From JAWVZH01 sp033722295 (lineage in GTDB: Bacteria > Bacteroidota > Bacteroidia > Chitinophagales > Saprospiraceae), in contig JAWVZH010000043.1 in NCBI GenBank assembly GCA_033722295.1, positions 1-19,651 on the forward strand: a DNA stretch of 19,651 nucleotides. The letters run 5' to 3'. This document shows, one piece after another, positions 1 to 8,300 of the stretch (its first letter is position 1; the number at the start of each line of letters is the position of its first letter). A model generated the notes under the pieces. That model did not search any database, had not been told where the DNA came from, and saw nothing but the letters and a program-made list of their open reading frames with translations. A program made the position numbers and the translations under genes.

Positions 1-105
1 AAGGTCAACACCCATAATGCTGGATTTTACAACAGCCGCTACCATGATCACGACAAACAAACTATAGAAGATCGCTATGCCCCATCCCCAGTTCAGTTTA
101 AACAT
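1..105 (-). CDS. ccoH: CcoH/FixH-like cbb3 oxidase assembly protein (N-terminal 35 codons only)
   Basis: The reading frame begins with ATG at 105-103, three bases after the ccoG stop codon, and runs off the left edge of the window. The visible N-terminus begins MFKLNWGWGIAIFYSLF and continues as a single hydrophobic membrane segment of about 20 residues. This is the form expected for FixH/CcoH proteins, which open with a short N-W-G motif before one transmembrane helix. CcoH is a membrane protein needed to assemble or stabilise cbb3 oxidase, and it normally follows ccoG, as here. The periplasmic domain lies outside the window, so the call rests on the short N-terminus and the gene order. Confidence 0.8.
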   Translation of the reverse strand, partial: MFKLNWGWGIAIFYSLFVVIMVAAVVKSSIMGVDL

Positions 106-108
106 CTC

Positions 109-1527
109 TTATTGGTTTGGTCCTAAAAATGTCGTTTTTGCCTCATCCAGAAGATCATCGCCCTGAAAGACATGAATCTTCAATCTAGTTTTTCTCCCTT
201 CCAATTCATCTTTCGGGATCTTTATAAAGAAAGCCCCTTCAAGTACTTCGTTGGCTTTTAGGTCAGGAACATCTCCAACGGTTTGTATCTCACCATTCTG
301 ATCTACCAGCCCAAAACTAAGATCGGTATAATTTTCACGAGTTTTATTAATGATCTGGTAGTTGTACAGATTTGATATTCTTCCGTCCTCTTCTGTTTGG
401 AACAGCATGCCTGGTGTGCGCAGGATCAAAGTTTCCACATCTGAGCGATTGACCAGTAAGAAACTCTGAAAGAGGATCAGAACAAGTAATACGGCGGAGT
501 AAGCCCATACACGGGGTGTGAATATCTTCCTTATCCCTTTCTCAATACCAGTCAGCGAGTCATATCTGATCAGTCCGGGATCTCGGCCTATCTTGAGCAT
601 GACCTCATCGCAGGCGTCCATACAGGCTGTACAATTGACGCATTCAAGCTGAGTGCCATTTCTTATATCGATACCTGTTGGACAAACCTTCACGCAAAGG
701 TGACAATCGATACAGTCACCCAACTGGGGCATATTGTCAGCTTCCTTCCGTCTTTTCTTTCCGCGGGGTTCACCTCTAATCCAGTCATAAGCCACAACAA
801 TGCTGTCTTTGACCAGAAGAACCCCCTGAAGACGTCCGTAGGGACAAACATTGGTGCATACCTGTTCTCTGAAAAAAGCAAAAATGTAGTAGAACAAGCC
901 TGAAAAGATGAGCATGGCAATAAATCCTCCCATATGCATGGAGACCGGCTCAGAGATGATCTTCATAACTTCATCGACACCGATGATATAGCTCAGAAAA
1001 GTGTTGGCTATAACTACTGCTATCGTGAAGAAGATGGCATGTTTGCCAATCTTTTTTATCCATTTTTCGGCTGTCCAGGGAGCTTTATTGAGCTTGATCT
1101 GCCGTGTGTAGTCTCCTTCTATCCAATATTCTATCTTTCTGAAGACCATTTCCATAAAAATGGTCTGAGGACACACCCAGCCGCAGAACAAGCGACCAAA
1201 GACCACCGTGAAAAGAACAATAAAGAGCATCAGGGTGATCATTGCCAGAGCCGCAAGATGCATGTCCTGAGGAGTAAAGTTTATTCCGAAAACGATGAAA
1301 TGGCGTTCGATCACATTGAAGAGTACAAGGGGTTCGCCATTGTACTTGATGAAGGGCAAGCCGAATAAGATGGCGAGGAGTATCCAGCTCACATAAGTGC
1401 GCATATCGGTATACCAGCCTTTCGGCTTCTTGGGGTATATCCAGACTCGTCTGCCACTTGCATCGAGGGTCGACAAATGGTCCCTGTACTCCTCCTGATC
1501 CCTGAATTCTTCCTGGTCTTGTATCAT
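109..1527 (-). CDS. ccoG: CcoG/FixG polyferredoxin, cbb3 oxidase accessory protein
   Basis: This 472-residue membrane iron-sulfur protein belongs to the FixG/CcoG family, which acts in Cu(II) reduction and copper supply for cbb3 oxidase assembly. Several transmembrane helices occupy about residues 43-60, 88-110, 163-183, 200-219 and 341-359. Paired cysteines occur in FCGWVCP (115-119) and CTNVCPYG (224-228). Two classical 4Fe-4S ferredoxin motifs follow: C272-xx-C275-xx-C278-xxx-C282-P and C296-xx-C299-xx-C302-xxx-C306. The last roughly 110 residues form the Ig-like periplasmic domain (FixG_C) usual in the family. Length and domain order are normal. The gene starts 20 bases downstream of the ccoP stop and ends three bases before ccoH, so it is co-transcribed with the oxidase. 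The acidic N-terminus is rich in Q, E and D. Confidence 0.97.
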   Translation of the reverse strand: MIQDQEEFRDQEEYRDHLSTLDASGRRVWIYPKKPKGWYTDMRTYVSWILLAILFGLPFIKYNGEPLVLFNVIERHFIVFGINFTPQDMHLAALAMITLMLFIVLFTVVFGRLFCGWVCPQTIFMEMVFRKIEYWIEGDYTRQIKLNKAPWTAEKWIKKIGKHAIFFTIAVVIANTFLSYIIGVDEVMKIISEPVSMHMGGFIAMLIFSGLFYYIFAFFREQVCTNVCPYGRLQGVLLVKDSIVVAYDWIRGEPRGKKRRKEADNMPQLGDCIDCHLCVKVCPTGIDIRNGTQLECVNCTACMDACDEVMLKIGRDPGLIRYDSLTGIEKGIRKIFTPRVWAYSAVLLVLILFQSFLLVNRSDVETLILRTPGMLFQTEEDGRISNLYNYQIINKTRENYTDLSFGLVDQNGEIQTVGDVPDLKANEVLEGAFFIKIPKDELEGRKTRLKIHVFQGDDLLDEAKTTFLGPNQ

Positions 1528-1547
1528 TGCTTTTTTCTCTGACTCTG

Positions 1548-2468
1548 CTATCCACCGGCCGCATCAGTACCCTGCGAGTCTGCATCTTCAGGAACATATT
1601 CCTCACCCTGAGGCTCTTTCGCATCGGGTGGATTGGTGCCTACGAGTGACTCCAATATATAGCTGGACACCTGATGCATCTCGATCGGCCTCAATTGAGT
1701 TTGCCAGGATATCATTCCCTTTTCCGGCACGCCATATTTCACCGTTTTATATACGTCCGAAATACTTCCTCCGTGGATCCAGTAATTGTCTGTTAAGTTC
1801 GGCCCTACGCTACCTGCTCCTGAATTCAGGTGACAGACGGCGCAATTGTTGATATAAATGCTTTTTCCTATTTCCAGGGATTGATCGTCGGTCAATACCT
1901 CAAGGTTGTCTTCATCCACCAGGTCTGCTCTTAAGGCTCTGAACTCTTCTATTTCGGCTGCAGCTTTTGCCATGGCCATCTCATACTTCTCGGTGCTTGA
2001 TTTTCCATAAGGCGTCATATGATAATATACGAAATATACACCGCTGAATGCTATTGTAATGTAAAATAGCCATAGCCACCATGGAGGCAGATTATTGTCC
2101 AGCTCTCTTATGCCGTCATAGTTATGATCCAGCATGATCTGCTCTTCTTTTTCAACAGGTACGGCATCTGTAGCACGTTTGTAGAATCTGTCCCACCAGT
2201 TGACTCTTTTGGGTTTAGATACCGGTGCAGGAGGGAGGCCGAGTTTTTGACGTACCTCATCCTCCTTGACCTTAATAAATAGCATGGTCAACTCGTACAG
2301 AGTCTTGGCGGCATAAGCCAGGATAAGGATGACGATGGCTATAAAGATATAAGGAAGAAACCTTGCCATAACTGTATGGACACTGTCCATATCCTGAGCG
2401 ACGGATTCTGTGGCAGCCAATAATAGAATACCAAGTGTGGACAAATATTTTGGAGCTTTATTCATCAT
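1548..2468 (-). CDS. ccoP: CcoP, mono-haem cytochrome c subunit of cbb3 oxidase
   Basis: The cytochrome c subunit passes electrons to the CcoNO catalytic core. I chose ATG at 2468 (306 residues, beginning MMNKAPKYLS) because this N-terminus reads as a signal-anchor ending in ESVAQD. A frame extension to 2501 (317 aa) is possible but only adds a lysine-rich stretch overlapping ccoQ. Hydrophobic segments lie at about 8-24, 37-60 and 129-149. The conserved CcoP N-terminal domain is recognisable from D-H-N-Y-D-G-I-R-E-L-D-N-N-L-P-P-W-W at about 114-131. A single haem site, C209-xx-C212-H213, is followed by probable axial Met252 in the K-G-M-I-S-W context. Proteobacterial CcoP usually has two haem domains; the one-haem form is common in Bacteroidota. 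The acidic tail (about 285-306) is low complexity. The start overlaps the end of ccoQ by about 11 bases, suggesting translational coupling. Confidence 0.95.
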   Translation of the reverse strand: MMNKAPKYLSTLGILLLAATESVAQDMDSVHTVMARFLPYIFIAIVILILAYAAKTLYELTMLFIKVKEDEVRQKLGLPPAPVSKPKRVNWWDRFYKRATDAVPVEKEEQIMLDHNYDGIRELDNNLPPWWLWLFYITIAFSGVYFVYYHMTPYGKSSTEKYEMAMAKAAAEIEEFRALRADLVDEDNLEVLTDDQSLEIGKSIYINNCAVCHLNSGAGSVGPNLTDNYWIHGGSISDVYKTVKYGVPEKGMISWQTQLRPIEMHQVSSYILESLVGTNPPDAKEPQGEEYVPEDADSQGTDAAGG

Positions 2469-2649
2469 TATGCTGATTTTCTTTTTTTGGATCATCCTCA
2501 AAGGGAAGTTCCTTCATATGCCGGATGTGAGACTTCTTTCTCGTGATGGTCAGGACCAGGATCACGATGAAGAAAGCCACGAAGATCAGTAATGGCAACA
2601 ACGCCATCCAATCTATATCTCCGGCTGATTTCAAAAGGTGTTTATACAT
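2458..2649 (-). CDS. ccoQ: CcoQ-like small subunit of cbb3 oxidase
   Basis: This 63-residue protein has one transmembrane helix (about residues 14-36, from W-M-A-L-L-P to L-T-I-T-R), then a short basic stretch and an acidic, charged cytoplasmic tail. CcoQ is a one-helix subunit that stabilises the cbb3 complex, and its sequence is poorly conserved, so position and topology carry most of the call. The gene sits between ccoNO (three-base gap) and ccoP (overlap of about 11 bases), the canonical ccoQ slot. ATG at 2649-2647 is the only sensible start. Confidence 0.87.
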   Translation of the reverse strand: MYKHLLKSAGDIDWMALLPLLIFVAFFIVILVLTITRKKSHIRHMKELPFEDDPKKENQHNDE

Positions 2650-2652
2650 GAT

Positions 2653-4794
2653 CTAGTTAGTCGTCACCGGCTTTCGCGACTTTTTAATATCAGTCCCTAA
2701 TCTCTGCAAATAGGCGATAAGCGCGACGATCTCCTTTCGTTCTAAATTTTCTGTTTCGATACCATCTTCCCTGAGGCTCGCAGCGACCATTTCGGCCTGT
2801 TTCATCAGATCCTCATTGGCGATGAGTTCATAATTATATTGGTAAGGTGTACCCAATTGTCGTAACACCCTGATCTTTGCTGCAGTCGTGGTTGTGTCCA
2901 GGTCATCAGTGATCAACCATGGGTAAGGCGGCATTATGGACCCGGGAGACATACTTTCGGGATCATACATATGATTATAATGCCAGCTATCCGGATATTT
3001 TCCGCCTACCCTGTGAAGGTCAGGACCTGTACGTTTAGATCCCCAGAGGAACGGCCTGTCATAAACGAACTCCCCTGATTTGGAGAATTCACCGTATCTC
3101 TCCGTTTCAAACCTGAATGGTCTTATCATTTGTGAATGACATCCAACACAGCCTTCCCTGATATAGATATCCCGTCCCTGTAATTCGAGTGGTGTATAAG
3201 GTTGGACAGTAGCGATCTTCGGTACCTGGCTGTCCAGCATCATCATCGGTGCGATCTCGATCACCCCACCAATGATCACGGCGACAATCGCCACTCCCGT
3301 AAAGAGTGTAGCTCTTCTCTCGATCCATCTGTGCCAGTATTCTCCTTTATGTCCTTTAGGACTTTCTTCGAGTGGTGGAACTTCAACCGTCTCGTACTTT
3401 TCAAGGGATCCGGCATTCATGGTCTTGACCAGATTATAGAGCATGACAAAGATACCCGTTAGGAACATCAGACCACCAAAAGCCCTGATGGCATACATCG
3501 GTATGATCTGGGTGACGGTCTCGAGGAAATTGCCATACTGCAGGAAGCCATCCGGTGTAAACTCACGCCACATGAGGAACTGTGTCACTCCAGCCCAGTA
3601 CAACGGTATGGCATAGAATATAATGGCCAGCGTGCCCAGCCAGAAATGGAGATTGGCCAGCTTCACTGAGTACAATTTGGTCTTGAAAATCCTCGGTATC
3701 AACCAGTAAAGAACACCGAAGGTCAACATACCATTCCATCCCAGAGCGCCAACGTGCACGTGGCCTATCGTCCAATCTGTATAATGGGTAACCGCATTAA
3801 ATGCCTTCACTGACATCATAGGACCTTCAAAGGTGGACATACCATAGGCGGTCACAGCGACTACCATGAATTTCAAAATGGGGTCGTTCCTCACACGGTC
3901 CCAGGCGCCCCTCAGGGTCAGCAGTCCGTTGAGCATACCTCCCCAGGAAGGAGCGATCAGCATTAAAGAGAAGATCATTCCGAGGGTTTGTGCCCAATCA
4001 GGAAGAGAAGTGTAAAGCAAGTGGTGCGGACCTGCCCATATGTAGATAAATATCAATGCCCAGAAATGGATGATCGAAAGGCGGTAAGAATAAATGGGCC
4101 TGTTGGCCGCCTTGGGCAGATAGTAGTACATCAGCCCCAAATAGGGCGTAGTTAAAAAGAAGGCCACAGCATTGTGACCATACCACCACTGAACCAGTGC
4201 GTCCTGAACACCGGCAAATACCGGATAGCTGTAGGTCAGGCTAACAGGTATTTCCAGGTTCTTGACTACGTGTAACAAAGTCACTGTAACCCAGGTAGCG
4301 ATGTAGAACCAGATAGCGACGTACATGTGTCTTTCACGTCGTTTGAGTATGGTTCCGAACATGTTGATACCAAAAATGATCCAGACAACAGCTATTGCTA
4401 TATCTATTGGCCATTCCAGTTCAGCGTATTCCGCACTACTCGTAATTCCTAAAGGCAAGGTGATAGCAGCTGCCAGAATAATGGCTTGCCATCCCCAGAA
4501 ATGAAGATTACTGAGAACTCGGGAATACATCGGTGTTTTAAGCAGTCTTTGCATAGAATGGTACACACCCATGAAGATGCCATTCCCAACGAATGCAAAG
4601 ATGACCGCATTGGTGTGTAATGGTCTAAGCCTGCCAAAGGTGGTGTATTCCAGATTAAAGTTGAGCACAGGAAATACCAGTTGAAGGGCGATCAACAGGC
4701 CAACTGTCATGCCTATTATTCCGAAAATGATGGTCGCCCAGGCAAATTTCCTTACTATCTCATTATCATATTGTATCCGATCCAGTTTGGACAT
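2653..4794 (-). CDS. ccoNO: Fused CcoN-CcoO: catalytic and mono-haem cytochrome c subunits of cbb3 oxidase
   Basis: This 713-residue fusion contains the haem-copper O2-reducing subunit (CcoN, about 1-460) and the membrane-anchored cytochrome c subunit (CcoO, about 485-713). In CcoN, His60 (R-P-L-H-T-N) and the pair His345/His347 (T-I-G-H-V-H-V) fit haem ligands. His207 (W-Y-G-H-N) and His257/His258 (G-P-H-H-L-L-Y) fit the CuB ligands. Tyr317 (T-A-Y-G-M-S-T-F-E-G-P) fits the helix-VII active-site tyrosine typical of C-family oxidases. CcoO has a membrane anchor at about 497-514, haem motif C549-V-G-C552-H553 followed by S-Q-M-I-R-P-F, and probable axial Met621 in G-S-I-M-P-P-Y-P-W-L. The fusion is the usual Bacteroidota arrangement. 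It is the first gene of the operon, with a candidate CRP/FNR-type operator about 81 bases upstream of the start codon. Confidence 0.98.
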   Translation of the reverse strand: MSKLDRIQYDNEIVRKFAWATIIFGIIGMTVGLLIALQLVFPVLNFNLEYTTFGRLRPLHTNAVIFAFVGNGIFMGVYHSMQRLLKTPMYSRVLSNLHFWGWQAIILAAAITLPLGITSSAEYAELEWPIDIAIAVVWIIFGINMFGTILKRRERHMYVAIWFYIATWVTVTLLHVVKNLEIPVSLTYSYPVFAGVQDALVQWWYGHNAVAFFLTTPYLGLMYYYLPKAANRPIYSYRLSIIHFWALIFIYIWAGPHHLLYTSLPDWAQTLGMIFSLMLIAPSWGGMLNGLLTLRGAWDRVRNDPILKFMVVAVTAYGMSTFEGPMMSVKAFNAVTHYTDWTIGHVHVGALGWNGMLTFGVLYWLIPRIFKTKLYSVKLANLHFWLGTLAIIFYAIPLYWAGVTQFLMWREFTPDGFLQYGNFLETVTQIIPMYAIRAFGGLMFLTGIFVMLYNLVKTMNAGSLEKYETVEVPPLEESPKGHKGEYWHRWIERRATLFTGVAIVAVIIGGVIEIAPMMMLDSQVPKIATVQPYTPLELQGRDIYIREGCVGCHSQMIRPFRFETERYGEFSKSGEFVYDRPFLWGSKRTGPDLHRVGGKYPDSWHYNHMYDPESMSPGSIMPPYPWLITDDLDTTTTAAKIRVLRQLGTPYQYNYELIANEDLMKQAEMVAASLREDGIETENLERKEIVALIAYLQRLGTDIKKSRKPVTTN

Positions 4795-4863
4795 AGCTCC
4801 AGTTTTATTTTATACACAAATGTCTCAAGGCAAAGGCTGTCTCCGCCTGACTTATATCACACA

Positions 4864-4887
4864 TCTTAATGATGTTTGTCATTAAGA
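4864..4887. promoter_or_regulatory. Candidate CRP/FNR-family operator (perfect inverted repeat) between ccoNO and the divergent small gene
   Basis: TCTTAATGA (4864-4872) and TCATTAAGA (4879-4887) are perfect 9-base inverted repeats separated by the six bases TGTTTG. The inner geometry TGA-N6-TCA is shared by CRP (TGTGA-N6-TCACA) and FNR (TTGA-N6-TCAA) operators, although the outer bases here (AATGA/TCATT) match neither consensus exactly. The centre lies about 81 bases upstream of the ccoNO ATG on the minus strand and about 57 bases upstream of the plus-strand ATG at 4933. Since cbb3 operons are classically regulated by FNR-type proteins under low oxygen, a regulator binding here is a reasonable inference. 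A minus-strand GACATTTG at 4824-4817 resembles the Bacteroidota -7 element TAnnTTTG with one mismatch, but I could not find a convincing -33 element. Confidence 0.55.
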
Positions 4888-4932
4888 ACCGATCAGCAGA
4901 AAACCTATATTTGATCTGAAATATATGGAAGC

Positions 4933-5172
4933 ATGACGAGTCCTACAATTGTTGCGAAGCTGCCATTTGAAAATAGGTTGATCAGATTTTTGCTTTTTGA
5001 TTTGCTGATCGGGCTGGAACTCAGTGGCATTGAAGTTTGGGAACCACTTGCAATAGTCCTGGGAATAGTTGCTTTCTACCTGCTCATCACAAGTCTTATC
5101 GGATATTGTGTCCTTCACAATCCAGTGTTGACCCTATACGGGCGTCTTTCCGGTAATGATGACCAGAAGTAA
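4933..5172 (+). CDS. Small two-helix membrane protein, DUF2892/YgaP-membrane-like
   Basis: This 79-residue protein has two hydrophobic helices (about 17-31 and 37-58), a short N-terminal cytoplasmic-like arm with E-N-R-L-I-R, and the segment T-S-L-I-G-Y-C-V-L-H-N-P-V (53-65). The order of charged E-N-x-x-x-R, two helices and a 'T..IGYC..xxP' end resembles the DUF2892 (YgaP membrane domain) family, where the second helix ends in a G-x-C-P-L-Y motif. Here C-V-L-H-N replaces C-P-L-Y, so this is a divergent member at best. The gene is transcribed divergently from the cbb3 operon across a 138-base spacer carrying a palindrome, suggesting shared control. The function is unknown, and a role near respiration or oxygen limitation is only inferred from context. 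Confidence 0.6.
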   Translation: MTSPTIVAKLPFENRLIRFLLFDLLIGLELSGIEVWEPLAIVLGIVAFYLLITSLIGYCVLHNPVLTLYGRLSGNDDQK

Positions 5173-5390
5173 AGTTGCTCGCAAATCTTATAGTCCACCT
5201 GATCTTTGGATCAATTGGCGTCAACAAAGCCCCTTATTGTCCGTTTTACTACACAGATGTATAGTTTTGGTCTGAAAATTGCCTTTTTTACCGTGATATG
5301 AGTGATTTATGAAGTATTGAGGCAGCGAATAACCAAAGTATCGTATCTTGATATTAGAATGATTATGGAGAACCCCAACCTTTAGAATTG

Positions 5391-8300
5391 ATGACGAAAG
5401 GATTCTACACGCGCATTCTTTCCCTGGGCATGATATTATTCATGTGGAGTCAGGTCTATGCCCAGCCCGTTTGTGACCTTGTTCCTTCATTCACCTATAT
5501 CTGTGATGACAATGACACGCCGTGTGATCCCAATGATGATTTTTACGAAGTAAGGATAACTGCCTCTAATGATGGTCAGCAGGGAAGCTTCATGGTAGAA
5601 TCTCCTAATGGTCTATTTGGCCCTGGATTTTATGACGGTCTTCCAATATCACTTGGTTTTTTTGATGCAGGTATGATGGGCCCTACATACTGTGGCCGAT
5701 TGTATGATACTCAGGCGGACGACTGCGAAATAGACTGGTGTACGGATATGTTATTTCCATGCAGCGATACATTCCCCATCCTTGAGGTTCGGGAGGTTAT
5801 TTGTAATGATAACAGGACTGCCAATGATGTATCGGATGATTTTTACACGGTCAGCGTTTTTGCCAGACCTCCGGTAACGGGGTGGCCTCATACTTATGAG
5901 CTGGATGCCGACGGGCAGATCTTCAGCGGGTTGACCTACAATAAACTGGAACGTATCATTGTTCCTGCAAGCGGCAAGAGATATAACCTGATCCTGGAAG
6001 ATCTCTTTGATTCTTTTTGTGGCTGGTATGTGCCGATAGGTCCGTTGGAGCCTTGTTCGACTCCGTGCAATATGATGCCCCAGGTTCTGGATTACGTGTG
6101 TAACGACAATGGCACACCAGATCCTTCTGATGATTTCTATATTGTTACCTTGACAGCCACGGCTGTAGAACCCAGCTTTCAGAACCGATATACTGTAAAG
6201 AGTGGTCTGCTCCCTCCGATTCCTCTGACTTTTGGAGATATCCATCAGGTCGTCATTCCAGCGAGAGGTCAGACAGAATTTCTGGTCTTTTCTGATAGCT
6301 ACTATACAGATTGTAATGCGACTATAGAAATAGGTCCCCTCGACCATTGTTCGGTATTTTGTGAGACCGAGGTGGATTCGCTTTCATTCATTTGTGACAA
6401 TAATGGTACGGATGATACCCCGAATGATGACTTTTATGAAATCTGTATGATCGTTTCCGATACGATGGGAGGTTCGGGTTATACAATACAGATCGGTGGA
6501 GACAGATATGGACCGTTCGATTACGATGTAGTGGAATGTTTTGAACTTCCTGCTGATGGTAGTGAGCCAAGGTTGAATATCAGAGATACTGACTTTCCTC
6601 AGTTTTGTAGCACTTTTCGAATAATTGGTCCACTGGACCCCTGCTCATTCCCTTGTGATCTTGTTGTCAATTCACTCGTGCCTAATTGTAATGATAATGG
6701 TACAACAGATCCGAGCGACGACTTTTATGAGATCACTGTCAATGTAGATCATCTTCAGGGTACATCGACGGATAGCTTTACCGTAAACCTGGACGGGACG
6801 ATCTTCGGCAATTTCCCATATAATGAGGACAATACTTTTACCTGGCCTGCAGATGGCCAGATATATGAAATATATATTGAGGATATTCTCAACAGTCAGA
6901 ATTGTAATCTTCTTGACACTATCGGACCTTTGGACCCTTGTTCATCCGTCTGTGAACTTGACATTCAGGTGACGAACATTGAATGTGATAATAACGGAAC
7001 CGGTCTGGATCCGGGTGATGATACGTATACATTTGATCTGACGGTCAACGGCACGAATGTGGGTACTCAATGGCGGGCTGATGATCCAGGCATGACAACG
7101 GCCCCTTATGGTGCTACAAGGTCATTTGGACCATATCCTATCTCGGGAGGTAATCAGGCGTTGACCATAACTGATGTTCTGGATCCATTTTGCAGAGAGA
7201 CCATTGAAATATCTCCACCATCTACTTGTTCTGACAGTTGTGTAGTAGAAATCCTGGACTTTGAAATTGGACCTTGTGATGACAATAACACCGGTCCTGA
7301 TAAAACCGATGATTTTTTCTTCGTTGACCTACTTGTGGATGGACAGAATGTTAGTGGTGTAGGAACTTATTATGTCATTGAAGGGGGCAATCAATTGGGG
7401 CCTTATGTTTATGGAGTAACCGAATCAGTAGGTCCACTGCCAGCAACTGGTAATAATATCGTCATCATAATAAGAGATACTGAGTTCGGATATTGCGAAA
7501 CCAGTCTGGTAGTATCCCAGGACCCTTGTTCTGATTGCTTCGATACGGCGGACGCCGGAAGCGATCAGGTGATCACATGTAAGGATAATCAGGTAGTTCT
7601 AAATGGCTCGGCATCTTCACCAGGAACCTATAACTGGGAGGGTCCCGGAGGTCGTAACTACTCTGGACAGAATCCGATCGTCGGTGAACCGGGTACTTAT
7701 ATTCTGACAGTTACTTTTGCCAAAGGGTGCACTGCAACCGATAGGGTGGAAGTGACACGCGATACTCAGTTGCCTGTTGCTGACCCAGGTGCCAACCAGG
7801 AATTAACCTGCGTTGTGGACTCCGTTACTCTTGGTGGCTCCAGCACATCTACAGGACCGAATATTTTATACGAATGGCGTGATGTCAACAATAATATTAT
7901 CTCGGATCAATTACAGATCACAGTAGGCCTTCCGGGAACTTATTGTTTGCAGGCCATAGACACCTTATTGGAGTGCGAGTCTGCGGTCAACTGTGTAACA
8001 GTAACGGAAAACAGGGAAGCACCACAAGCCAATATCCTGGTCAACCCTGATGATGCTTTTGATTGCCGTGTAGACTCAATTCTCCTGAGCCTGGACGACC
8101 CAACCAATGCCCAATGGTATTGGGAGAAGAATACGATCGTATATAGCTCTGACACTTTATGGGTGACGGATACCGGACGTGTATTTGTGACCCTTACTGA
8201 TACTATCACTGGCTGTACTACGACACTGGATATTGTGATCAATTCCCTGGTGGATTATCCTGTGATCAACCTGGCGAGGCCGGATACCATAACCTGTATG

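Noticed and set aside
934..1368. Open plus-strand frame opposite ccoG
   Set aside because: It lies entirely within the strongly conserved ccoG gene, has no recognisable domain and is an antisense shadow.
1085..1624. Open minus-strand frame of 179 codons overlapping ccoG and ccoP in another frame
   Set aside because: It crosses two certain genes out of frame and its product is low-similarity, Arg/His-rich shadow sequence.
5195..5218. Inverted repeat after the small membrane gene (TGATC-TTTG-GATCA with partly paired flanks)
   Set aside because: Two mismatches in a 10-base stem and no T-run follow, so I do not call it a terminator.
5751..6347. 198-codon minus-strand frame inside the giant repeat gene
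   Set aside because: It is antisense to the conserved Cys-rich repeats and has no start context or domain; repeated coding sequence tends to keep antisense frames open.
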